Shown here: positions 1 through 9,076 of the stretch, piece by piece | Numbering within the stretch: position 1 is the stretch's first letter | Layout: every line of letters begins with the position of its first letter | Source: Laburnicola sp. R22_1 | Taxonomy: Eukaryota > Ascomycota > Dothideomycetes > Pleosporales > Didymosphaeriaceae | Direction: 5' to 3' | NCBI GenBank assembly: GCA_014281115.1 | Contig: JACONQ010000002.1 | Span: 992,001 to 1,056,000, forward strand | DNA: 64,000 nucleotides | Translations under genes and position numbers: made by a program | Notes under the pieces: generated by a model | What the model was told of the DNA's origin: nothing | What the model saw: only the letters and a program-made list of their open reading frames with translations | The model's database searches: none

Positions 1-2
1 TC

Positions 3-377
3 CCCGGCCAGTTGATCAGTTTCATTGGGCTGATCGTCTACGGCTGGACAGCACAATACCATGTACACTGGATCGCGGTTGACATCGGCGTCTTCGTGGC
101 GTCCTTCGGTCTGCAAGTCTCGGGAATGGCAATATCAGCGTACGAAATAGACGCGTACCCGGAGCATACCAGTAGCGCAAAGGCTGCAACACAGTTTCTA
201 AGGAGCTTGACTGCGTTCCTGTTTCCGCTTTTCACGCCAGCCATGTATCGGGTGCTAGGCTATGGGTGGGGAAACACTTTGCTTGTCGCGGTTGGTGTGG
301 TCCTAGGATTTCCGTTGGTGTTCCTGCTGTGGAAATGCGGGCTGAGGTTGAGAATGAACAGTCGATGGAGCGAGTAG
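3..377 (+). CDS. MFS transporter, C-terminal end (partial at window edge)
   Basis: Partial coding region, open at the left edge in the frame starting at base 3 and ending at the TAG at 375-377. The visible 125 residues contain about three hydrophobic segments (around FIGLIVYGW, GVFVASFGLQVSG and TLLVAVGVVLGFPLVFLLW) and a stretch like the last cytoplasmic loop of fungal major facilitator proteins, ending in a short basic tail. This matches the last transmembrane helices of a 12- or 14-TM drug or sugar transporter of the plasma membrane. The substrate cannot be told from this fragment. The family call is from general resemblance; the rest of the gene lies outside the window. Confidence 0.6.
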   Translation, partial: PGQLISFIGLIVYGWTAQYHVHWIAVDIGVFVASFGLQVSGMAISAYEIDAYPEHTSSAKAATQFLRSLTAFLFPLFTPAMYRVLGYGWGNTLLVAVGVVLGFPLVFLLWKCGLRLRMNSRWSE

Positions 378-2210
378 GATGCGACTTGTACTCCCATATC
401 CAACGACGAGCCAATTGAGCCCAACAATGGACAGAGGACAATGAAAATGAAGCAGAGAATTAGTCAAGATAGAATAGGGTCGAGAAAGCTAGTAGAAATG
501 ATAAGTAATGATCAGAACGAAGATAACCGTGGAACTTTGTCGAAGATACTGAAGTGAGCTGCACTTCGTCGAGCTGAGCATCCTTATACGAAAAGCCAGT
601 ATGCAGCTTCATGTTCTAGCAGCTCAACCGCACGAAGGCCAGATTAGACCAACGGCTGAGCTACATGTGTGCCGCAGAAAAGACATGCTCCCGATTTAGA
701 AAGCATCATGACTCTCCGGCTAAGGAGGTTAGCGCGGACTGGGCTGACGCGCCGTATGGGCAGATGAACTGGACAGATTCTCTTCGACAGGACATCTTTT
801 ATGACGGTCACTTCTTCGCAGGGAAGCAGCTTCGCTCGTAGGGCTGGCATCCCGTGGGAACAATATAGCTGCCCATTAGTCTACTTTATATACGCTATTG
901 GTATAATCTGTTAAAGGCTGAGTCGAGTATAAACAGAAATGAATGAGTAATACATATATGTGATTTTGAATAAGGCTACCTCTTACCCTACCACAAAGTT
1001 GCAGCCCTACAGTGGTGCCCAAGATAACGCGCTGGTAGCGCTGCCCGAGTGTACAAGGTACTTCCCCGCGCGAATAGGTAAGATAGATGCCGCTTGCGAT
1101 CAAGTCTCGACAAGCACTCAAGAGTCTCAGTCCGAAAAGAATCACACAATAGAGCCAATAATTAGGAAGGTGAAAAATTGAGAGGAAATGTGAGGAATGG
1201 GTAACCTTGGAAGGGCCACCAATCGCCGAGGTTGATGTGGGGGCCGCTTACGTAAGGGTTAACATCAAGGCGCTATTGGTTAGGGCGCCGAGTCAAAAGT
1301 ACAACTCCCGAGGTCCCGAAATATTTAAAATCAACATGAAACACTAAGGCGTATGCTTTGATACAGCTCTTTTTCGGATTGAATACGGGTAGAAATCCGG
1401 TGTTGCTGCGCATCTGGTCGTTGGGCACTGGCAAAGCCCCAAGAAAGTATTTACGTCCGAGCCGAGGCTGACCCTACTGGCTCGCCGTATCTTCTCATAT
1501 TTCGCTAAAGCATGGGTTGTAACCAAACAAGACCATTAAACAAATATCGAAATCATTATCGAAATTGCTTTGCGCTGCTTCTCGCTCCTCTCTTGATGTA
1601 TTTGCAGCACATTTGCAGCACATTTGCAGCACATTTACAGCACATCTGAGCAGGTAACACACTCGTACACGCTCGTCTTAGAATCCTGCTTAGTATTCCC
1701 CCACGTCATTCCTCTCGCTGAATACCATTAAGACTTGCTTGTGCATAAACAACATGAAAAAGGAAAGTGTTTTAGTCCCTGTCGTTGGCCGCTTATCTCC
1801 CAATTGAGATAACCTCTTGTAGACGACTGTTGCCGGGCTCCTGGAAGATCCCGTTCGATGCCGTTATACCAAGGCTACCGGCTGTGGGTATGAAAAAAGA
1901 AAATAGACCCGCTACAAGGATTGCGATGTTTCCAGAATCTAGGGGCCCAGCACTTCTCTTTATTAAAGGCCCAGGCGCCTGTTTTGCGGGGTACTTGGAT
2001 CTTCACCTTTTATACTACAAATGGCATATTACCCGATTGTTCGAGGTTGCACTTGTTCTGGGCACTGACACGCATCGCGAACCACACCTGCGCTTGGATT
2101 TCTTAGCTCTCCTCTTAATCGTAAAATTTAACCAAAATTTAACTTTAGTAGCTAATTTAATAGCTTTTTATATAGCTAACTTAGTAAATATAAAAATAAT
2201 TATTATATAT
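378..2210. other. Gene-free stretch with an 11-bp tandem repeat
   Basis: No coding region is convincing here. Short open frames at 960-1181 and 1785-2312 have no recognisable domain, and the latter runs into AT-rich repeat DNA. The only clear structure is a tandem repeat at 1600-1643. Base composition drops to AT-rich from about 2100 onward, marking entry into the transposon block. Confidence 0.6.
1600..1643 (+). repeat. 11-bp tandem repeat, four copies
   Basis: The unit ATTTGCAGCAC is repeated three times exactly (1600-1632), followed by a fourth copy with one G-to-A change (1633-1643). It lies in non-coding DNA with no gene within several hundred bases. Confidence 0.9.
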
Positions 2211-2218
2211 TTTATATA

Positions 2219-2390
2219 TGTATTATTAAATTATCTATCTAAAAGTAGAATAATAAAGGCTTTTATCTTAAATAATATAATAAAAAAGCAGAGCCCCTTA
2301 CTTAGCAATTAAAAAGAGCGTAAAAAAGATAATTATTAAAAAAGCAAGCCTTTATTATTTTACTTCTAGATAGTTAATTTAACACTATAT
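2219..2390 (+). repeat. Foldback repeat: plus arm 2219-2340, partial minus arm 2346-2390
   Basis: A degenerate copy of the roughly 120-bp arm found again at 4515, 5014, 16621, 30528 and 59934. It has the hallmarks of the family: a CTA..TAG box after the terminal TTA-rich end, AAGGCTTTTATCTTAAATAA, the GCAGAGCCCC..TGCTTAG-type core (here mutated) and GAGCGTAAAAA near the inner end. Bases 2346-2390 match the outer part of the arm in inverse orientation, so this is a foldback copy with a truncated right arm. It lies just left of the pogo-like element. Confidence 0.75.
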
Positions 2391-2427
2391 TTTTTAGCTT
2401 TTACTATTACTATATATAATAGTATTA

Positions 2428-2489
2428 ACGTACTTTGCACTCGAGTCGGACACTCCATCGAGTCGGACACTTTGCCAAGACCCCACCAA
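2428..2489 (+). repeat. Left terminal inverted repeat of pogo-like element
   Basis: 62 bp beginning ACGTACTTTGCACTCGAG and ending CCCCACCAA, matched base for base by the reverse complement of 4237-4298. It has an internal direct duplication of TCGAGTCGGACACT. CpA dinucleotides inside it are not mutated, unlike the coding region. Confidence 0.95.
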
Positions 2490-2517
2490 AACGTACTATC
2501 AGCAATAGTATAACGCG

Positions 2518-4170
2518 ATGCCTCAACCACACAATAAACTACTAGCGTCAAAAGAAGCGCGTATATAGCTTGCGATCTAGGCTATTAAACAAGATGCGAC
2601 ACTCTCTTAGCAACGTGCTGCAGCTATCTACAACGTCTCTCAAAGTACACTTAGCGACCAACGCGCTAGAAAGACGTTTAGACGCAACTACGCACCCAAC
2701 AAAATAAGACTTACTATAAGAGAGGAGCAGGCGATTGTGGAGCATATACTTGACCTAGACGCGCGAGGATTTCTACCTCGGCTCAATGCTATAAAAGATA
2801 TGGCTAATTCTTTACTAGCTGCACGCCACTATAAGCCAGTTGGCTAGAGGTGGCCTTATGACTTTGTTAAGCGCCAGCTAGAGCTTAAAGTCAAGTTCAA
2901 TCGAAAGTACGACTATAAGAGAGCTCTCCAGGAGGATCCTGAGGTAATACAAGACTAGTTCCGGCTTGTGGAGAATATGAAGGCCAAACATGGTATCCTA
3001 GACAAGGACACCTACAATTTTAATAAAGCAGGCTTTATAATGGGCATAATATCGACTAGAGTAGTAGTCACAGGCTCTGAGCGTCAAGGACGGCCAAAGC
3101 AGGTGTAGCAGGGCAATAGGGAGTGGACAACAGTCATCCAAGGCCTCAATGCGACGGGGTGGTAGATCCCACCCTTTATTATCTTCGGGGGCAAGCACCA
3201 CCTCTCCGCCTAGTATAAGGAGAAGGATCTACCTCATAATTAGGTTATTGCAGTCTCTAAGAACGGCTAGACAACAAATAAGCTTAGTCTACAGTGGCTA
3301 AAGCACTTTAATAAGCATACAAAGAGGCGTGTTGTTAGCACAACACGTTTGCTTATTCTTAACAGCTATAAGAGTCACAACTTGTTCGAATTTAAACAGT
3401 ATTGCAAGAAGAGCAATATTGTTACTTTCTATATGCCCTTGCATTCGTCGCACCTCTTGCAGCCACTTGATGTGGGCTGTTTCGCGCCTTTAAAAAAGGC
3501 GTATGGGCGCCAAGCTGAGGATTTAATGCGCAACCACATCACGCACATCACTAAAATCGAGTTCCTGCCTTGCTTTATTGCTGCTTTTAAGGCTTCGTTT
3601 ACTAAAAGTAATATCAAAGGAGGCTTTCGAGGTGCTGGCCTAGTGCCCCACAACCTAGAAGCTGTGATATCGCAGCTTGACGTCCGCCTGCGTACGCCTC
3701 CACTTTGTACTATTCGCGATAGTACATAGGAGTCGCAAACTCCGCGAAATAGTACAGAACTTGGGTCGCAATCAACGCTGGTTAAGCAGAGGATTCAAAG
3801 GCATGTGGATAGTTCCCTAACTTATATGGTTGAGGCGATGGAAAAGCTCGTCAAAGGCGCTAAGATAATAGGGCATTCTTTGGTATTGATGACCAAACGC
3901 AACGCCGAACTTCAAGCTGCTAATAAGGCCGCCACACGACGTAAATCATATAAAAGAAAGCGATTGCAGCAAGAAGGAGTCCTTACAGTTGAAGAGGGCC
4001 AGCGACTGGCTACTCTAAAGGACTTTGGGGTGCGTAGTGATGGCAAGAAGGCAAAGAAGAGGGTGCGCACTAATAGAGGCGAATCCGCTCAACGGCGCTG
4101 TGGACGCTGCGGCAAGCCTGGGCACAATAAAAAAACCTGTAGACAGCTTATAGAAGTAGATTCTAAATAG
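2518..4170 (+). pseudogene. Pogo/Fot1-like transposase pseudogene, 11 in-frame TAG stops
   Basis: One reading frame runs from ATG 2518 to TAG 4168-4170 with no frameshift. It carries, in order, an N-terminal helix-turn-helix/CENP-B-type DNA-binding part, a DDE endonuclease core (family motif near HSSHLLQPLD at about 3445-3471) and a C-terminal CCHC zinc knuckle (CGRCGKPGHNKKTC). Eleven internal stops are all TAG, as expected from CAG (CpA to TpA) or TGG (TpG to TpA) changes, the RIP pattern. The positions of the first and second catalytic aspartates read Asn (AAT 3022-3024 in YNFNKAGF; AAC 3361-3363 in LILNSYKSH); both are TpG-to-TpA changes from Asp codons. The third Asp (3469-3471) is kept. 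It cannot encode active transposase. Confidence 0.92.
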
Positions 4171-4236
4171 TTTAGCCTATTTAGACTATCAAAAATAGTT
4201 CATGTTGACTCTATACTATCGTGAATAGTATAGAAC

Positions 4237-4298
4237 TTGGTGGGGTCTTGGCAAAGTGTCCGACTCGATGGAGTGTCCGACTCGAGTGCAAAGTACGT
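4237..4298 (-). repeat. Right terminal inverted repeat of pogo-like element
   Basis: Exact inverse copy of 2428-2489, followed by the TA target duplication at 4299-4300. Confidence 0.95.
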
Positions 4299-4514
4299 TA
4301 TATTTATTTTAATTATTTTATTAAATAAATAAATACTATATAGTGTTAGCCCGCCAAGCCCGCCAAACCTACTTAGCTCGCTTAGCTTGCTTATAATACA
4401 CATCTCTTTTTATTAACGCTTTAAAATACTTTTCTATATTAATAATAGTAGGAGAAATAACTACTATTATTATAATATTTTTATTAGAAATCTTTTAGTT
4501 ATAAAAATAAACTA

Positions 4515-4859
4515 TATAGTGTTAATTAAATCTATCTAAAGGTAGAATAATAAAGGCTTTTATTTTAAATAATATAATAAAAAAGTAAAGCCCTTTACTT
4601 AGTAATTAAAAAAGTGGAAAAAAGCGCGTTTAAACTACTATAATAACTTTCTATCTTAACTTACTTAATCTTAAACTAAAAAAGAGTTAAAAAGGTATTT
4701 ACTAAACTAATTAAATAAATACTATATTAGTATCTTTTTTTGTCATTACCTTTTTACGCCTTTTTTAATTACTAAGCAGGAGGCTCTGCTTTTTTATTAT
4801 GTTATTTAAGATAAAAGCCTTTGTTATCCTACTTCTAGGTAGATAAAATAACGCCACAA
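4515..4859 (+). repeat. Foldback repeat element, both arms (4515-4625 and 4735-4859)
   Basis: Left arm in plus orientation, right arm in minus orientation, separated by about 110 bp of AT-rich spacer. The right arm keeps the best-preserved terminus, ending ...GATAAAATAACGCCACA. The arms share the CTACCTAGG-type box, the AAGGCTTTTAT..TTAAATAA block and the GCAGAG..CTGCTTAGTAATTAAAAA core with other copies in the window. No coding capacity. This is MITE-like architecture. Confidence 0.82.
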
Positions 4860-5013
4860 ACATATTAGTACTAACTAAAATATAAAATAAATATAGTTTA
4901 TTTTATAACTAAGGGGTTTCTAATAAAATATTATAAGAATAGTAGTTATTTCTTTTCTATTATATATATAGAAAAGCGTTTTAAAATATTAACAAAAATA
5001 AAAGAAATATATA

Positions 5014-5283
5014 TAGCGTTATTTTATCTACCTAGTAGGACGACAAAGGCTTTCATCTTAAATAACATAACAAAAAAAGCAGAGCCCCCTGCTTAGTAAT
5101 TAAAAAAGGCGTAAAAAGGTGATAATAAAAAAAAGAAAAGAAATATATAAATAATTATGCTTTTTTTTATTATTACCTTTTACGCCTTTTTAATTACTAA
5201 GCAGGGGGCTCTGCTTTTTTGTTATGTTATTTAAGATAAAAGCCTTTGTCGTCCTACCCTAGGTAGATAAAATAACGCCACAT
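5014..5283 (+). repeat. Foldback repeat element, best-preserved copy (arms 5014-5134 and 5161-5283)
   Basis: Two arms of about 120 bp in inverted orientation, roughly 95% alike by eye, separated by only about 26 bp, so the whole element is nearly palindromic. Outer ends read GCGTTATTTTATCTACCTAG on the left and the inverse on the right. The core of each arm contains AGCAGAGCCCCCTGCT, itself a small hairpin. No open frame. The element is followed by TATA-rich flank; a target duplication is not clear. Confidence 0.88.
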
Positions 5284-6088
5284 ATAAATAATTATAAAAA
5301 GGCTAAAAAGTAACTAAATATTTAGTACTCAAAGCTATTTAATACATAGCTAAATAAATAATATATTAAAATTTATTAAAAGCAATTAAAAAAATTAATA
5401 AAGTAACTAATATACTTATATATATAACTATTGCTAGGAGAGTAGAGGTTAGCTGCGGAAGCGGCACTGTTGAATTCTAGCCGCCTGCCCTCAAACGGAA
5501 GGCCAAGAGCCTCTGTTTGCCATCAGATAAGGCTCGAAGGCTTCGCCAATGGTCGCGTGGACCGGCCCTCGTCGGAATATTCAAAGCTTTACAGATGTCG
5601 CCGCTTCAGGCAGGTGATCTTCCATGCGACGGTACCTGGCTGTATCCACCAATGAGGAATAACTCACCCAGTACCCGTTCTTTTGCCGAGCCATGTGCTG
5701 CCTATCTACAAACGACGACTCTGCATATCCGAAGGTCTCTATATTAACTGTCACGTCCTTGGCAGCAGGAGTCTACAATCGCTTCACAACGGAGGTCGGC
5801 GTGCTAGGAATGGCTAAGACAACATTGCTCTCGACATTCCCTTTTCAACCATGAGCTCCGACAAAGATATCACGATATATCCGCGTCGGTGCCGTGGGCA
5901 CCAATCACTTGTTAGCAACGTTCAGATACCGACTTCAATACTACTTCACCATCGCCGACTATCCTATGGAGACATTAGAGTCGTCTGTGCTATAAAGCGT
6001 CGTTGGATTCCCCTTCTTTTGTGGCTATCAGCTTCGTTGGCAATATCAATCACTCACTCGGAGGTTTTGCATCACGCCATCTTTCATC
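5284..6088. other. Intergenic, AT-rich then normal DNA; no supported gene
   Basis: AT-rich flank to about 5430, then ordinary composition. Open frames of 61-108 codons (5470-5655, 5517-5747, 5851-6177) overlap one another and show no signal peptide or known domain. The right end contains the promoter of the deuterolysin gene, including a TATAAAG box. Confidence 0.5.
5991..5997 (+). promoter_or_regulatory. TATA box of deuterolysin gene
   Basis: TATAAAG lies 92 bp upstream of the ATG at 6089, a usual TATA-to-ATG distance for a strongly expressed secreted fungal protein. Inference from sequence and spacing only. Confidence 0.5.
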
Positions 6089-7234
6089 ATGAAGGTCTTT
6101 ACTCTCGCTGCCCTTGTCTCTTTGGTCAATGCCTCCGTCGTCACGAAGCGCGACACGCCCCTCGATGTGAAGCTTGAATTGACCGGTAACACGGCCGTCA
6201 AGGCTCACATCACCAACACCGGAGCTGAGGCGCTCAAGGTTTGGAAGACCGGCTCCCTCTTCGGGCAGCACGCTACGGAGAAGGCCCAGGTTTTCCACGG
6301 CAGTAAGTGAATCTTTTGTGCCCAAGCAAGGATCTATATTGACGTATTGTTTTAGGCTCCAAGATTCCGTTCGAAGGTATCAAGGTCCGCCTCACTACCG
6401 AGAACATTCCAGAGGAGTCTTTCCAGATTATCGCTGCTGGCCAGACCGTCGAGGCTGAGTTCGACATCGCTGAGATGCACGACCTCAGCGAGGGTGGTGC
6501 TTTTGATATCGCGTCCACTGGAGCATTCTCCACCGCCGCTGTCGACTCTACCGAGATTACCGGTGCTATTGCTTTCTCCAGCAACACCATCACGGCTTCC
6601 GTCGATGGTGCTGAGGCCGCCAAGGTCCGACGTGACTTTGTGAAGCGATCTTCTGTGCAGTCCGACTGCACTGGCACTCGGAGGACTAACACTGTCAACG
6701 CCCTTTCCAACTGCAGAAGCCTTGCCAATGCCGCTGCCTCTGCTGCCCGCTCCAACCCCGCCAAGGTGAACGAGTACTTCAGGTCGACCTCATCCAGCAC
6801 CATCTCCACTGTTCAGAGCGTCTTCAACAGTATCGCGTCCGAGTGCGGCTCTTCTACTTCCGGTGTTTCCAGGACCTACTGCACTGACGTTTTTGGCAAC
6901 GCCTGCGGCAGCAACGTCTTGGCTTACACACTTCCATCCGGAAGCTACATCGTCAACTGCCCTCTGTTCTTTAGAATTCCTACTCTTACCAGGTCTTGCC
7001 ATGCACAGGACCAGGCCACCACCACTCTCCATGAGGTTACCCACTTGCGCCAGATCAAGGGAACCAACGACTATGCCTACGGATACGCCGCCTCTACCCG
7101 TCTCTCCACCGCGCAGGCGCTCGCCAACGCTGACAGCTACGCTCTGTTCGCTAACGGTAAGTCTACTCTAAGCAACCTTGTCTACGATGAATGTATTGCT
7201 AACAATTGTAACAGCTATCTACGCTGGCTGCTAA
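6089..7234 (+). CDS. Deuterolysin, secreted zinc metalloprotease (M35)
   Basis: Exons 6089-6302, 6356-7156 and 7215-7234 give 344 residues. Introns are GTAAGT..TTTTAG and GTAAGT..AACAG. The protein begins with a signal peptide (MKVFTLAALVSLVNAS), followed by a propeptide that probably ends at the dibasic site VKR before SSVQSDC, as in other deuterolysins. The zinc site is HEVTH with the aspzincin partner motif GTNDYAYG, and the protein ends ANAIYAGC, typical of the family. Deuterolysins are small secreted neutral proteases with a preference for basic substrates such as histone-like proteins. The last exon is only 20 bp, so simple open-frame calls overrun the true end. Length is normal and I see no lesion. 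Confidence 0.95.
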
Positions 7235-8026
7235 ACGCACCGTTTCTTTCATTTTTTGGGGAGAGAAGTTGGGTAGACCTTGTCTCTCTAGCTTTATGGT
7301 TTGGTGGAGTTGGATTGTGATGATGATGATGCATGATTGGTTGTGAGGGTGATGCAATGGTCTTGGCTGCTATTTATAGCTCCAGCCGGCTTCCGAATGG
7401 AGAGTTTCTTTTGTATCATATTCTGCGTAAACCACTGTTTATAGGATTCAGGTCCATACCCGTTGAAACAAGCTCCATTATGCCATATGAAGCGTCTGTA
7501 CGGGCCGAAACCATCTGAATGCTATGGGTTCTTGGGCAGCTCCCCATTCTTTGCCGTCGCATGCTTTTCACTATGTGAATATCACCCTTCTTTTGCAAGC
7601 TATGATAGGATGACTCGGCGCTCAAATCGTGATCAGCCACCGAGGCACACAATTCGTCCCTCTTCGTATTCGCATCACGACCCCGCGTCACTTTCTCACC
7701 TAGCACTTGGAACGCTTTCGTGTAGCTCGCATTTCCAATTTTATCCGCAGTCTCATATTCGTGCATTATTGGTTCGCCACAGCCAATACAGCTAACTACG
7801 TAAGATAAACGGGCCTCGCTCTAAAATGCGAAGGAATGCGAGATTTAGTGCTTGGACAGCAATTGCTGTACGACTTTAAGAGTTAGCCACTTTCTTCATG
7901 CCAGTGGTGAATACGAGGAGGTGTATATACAGCGTATGTTACTTCTTAAAAATGGGTTTCCGTCCCTACTTGGACATTTATCGTTTTCCCGTCCTTTCTA
8001 CTCCCACTTTTTAACATCTATATACA
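7235..8026. other. Intergenic between deuterolysin and cysteine-rich protein
   Basis: No supported gene. Overlapping short open frames on both strands (7416-7766 minus, 7463-7795 plus, 7852-8100 plus) lack recognisable features. The right end carries the TATA-like promoter of the next gene. Confidence 0.5.
7923..7930 (+). promoter_or_regulatory. TATA-like box upstream of cysteine-rich protein gene
   Basis: GTATATAC lies about 100 bp before the ATG at 8027. A second TATATA lies within the last 15 bp before the ATG and is too close to act as a TATA box. Confidence 0.35.
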
Positions 8027-8437
8027 ATGCGCACCTTTTCTTTCGCTCTTGTCGCAGCCATTTGTTCACTTGTCATCGCGACGCCTGTCCCGGCAAATGA
8101 ACCTATATGCCTCACTGTCTGCTACCTTGACGAGCCCAAGTGCCCCGCAGGCTCGGTAACGCTTCATACCCTCTCGGTCTCTCAGAGTGCTCTTCTGACC
8201 ATTTTGCAGTTCCCAGTCAAACAACATGAGTGCTGGACCTGCTGTTCCGAGCCGAAACCACCGCCGCGCGAGATCTGTCTGGCTATCTGCTATCTTGATA
8301 AGCCAAAATGCACTCCGCCCATGGTGAGGACTGGCTTAACATTTGGGGATACTTTTTAGTTCGAGGAGCGCTAATGTTGAATGTAGTATGCTGTGAAACA
8401 AGGCGAATGTTGGACGTGTTGTTCCAAGCAATCTTGA
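8027..8437 (+). CDS. Small secreted cysteine-rich protein, two tandem 6-Cys modules
   Basis: Exons 8027-8155, 8210-8323 and 8387-8437 give 97 residues. A signal peptide (MRTFSFALVAAICSLVIATP) is followed by two near-identical modules of about 35 residues joined by a Pro-rich linker. Module 1 has ICLTVCYLDEPKC and then VKQHECWTCCS; module 2 has ICLAICYLDKPKC and then VKQGECWTCCS. Each module has six cysteines in the order C-x3-C-x6-C, then C-x2-CC, twelve in total. Both introns are phase 0 and fall at the same place inside each module, just after PKC plus three or four residues, so the duplication appears to have included the intron. Intron 2 has a CTAAT branch site before the TGTAG acceptor. 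Size, secretion and cysteine density fit an effector or antimicrobial-type protein; the family is not one I recognise. Confidence 0.82.
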
Positions 8438-9076
8438 AGTATTCCATGATTGGGTGGGCAAAGAATTTTTGCGATGAAGATGAATGAAGCTTGACTTTTT
8501 CGAGTGAGAGGATGCATAGGTTTTTCTTCACGTACTAATCTAATTTGGTTATCTTCTTACATCTTTAACGTGCAAATACACGTAATCCGCTGTTTGTAGT
8601 CAGAGTGAGTTATTAGAGGTAATACACTGTTCTGAGGGGACTATACACGTGAAGAGTTTCTAAAAGTAGCAATAGACATTTTGATAAAGTTCTATAAATC
8701 AGGTAGCACGGTATACTTTAACTTACAATATCTATGTGGGTATCACAGGAGAAGAGAGCATGACACTTAGAACCAATGTGGGATATAGGAGTAGTGAGAT
8801 AAAATACTCTTGAATAAAGCGTCACATTCAGCTTAAAGAGACTGCAAGCAATTGTAGCGATGTTTCAGGAAGATCTTAGTAAGGTAAAATCATTGAAGCA
8901 GTAGTTAGTGAATTTAGTTACACTGCCTCCGTCTGCCAAGTATATTCATTTAAGACTTGTTTATTGAGAAACGAAATAATGTAATATAGGGAGAGCTTCT
9001 CAACTCTCGCTCCTGGGTAGATTTGACATAATACCATAAGCAAGTAGAAGCGGAAAAATGACGCACTTTCCGAAAT
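8438..9076. other. Intergenic, AT-rich, no gene seen
   Basis: Composition is AT-rich with no open frame above 60 codons apart from an antisense shadow. No repeat of the foldback family and no transposon end is visible. Confidence 0.55.

Larger units (their letters stand above)
2428..4298 (+). mobile_element. Pogo/Fot1-like DNA transposon (inactive)
   Basis: A complete element of 1871 bp bounded by perfect 62-bp terminal inverted repeats (2428-2489 and 4237-4298) and flanked by the TA dinucleotide on both sides (2426-2427 and 4299-4300), the target-site signature of Tc1/mariner/pogo elements. Each terminal repeat contains the sequence TCGAGTCGGACACT twice in direct orientation, which may be the transposase-binding sites. 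The single transposase reading frame is broken (see the pseudogene entry). It lies within AT-rich DNA between foldback repeats. Confidence 0.93.

Noticed and set aside
644..700. tRNA-like segment on the minus strand (TAGCTCAGCCGTTGG resembles an A box)
   Set aside because: The D stem does not pair, and no T-arm with a GTTCGA-type loop follows at a proper distance.
1785..2312. 175-codon open frame on the plus strand
   Set aside because: Its second half is translated AT-rich repeat DNA (foldback arm), and the first half has no recognisable feature.
2518..4170. TAG reassigned to an amino acid (all 11 stops are TAG)
   Set aside because: All other genes in the window use TAG as a stop normally, and each TAG fits a RIP change of CAG or TGG, as do the Asp-to-Asn changes.
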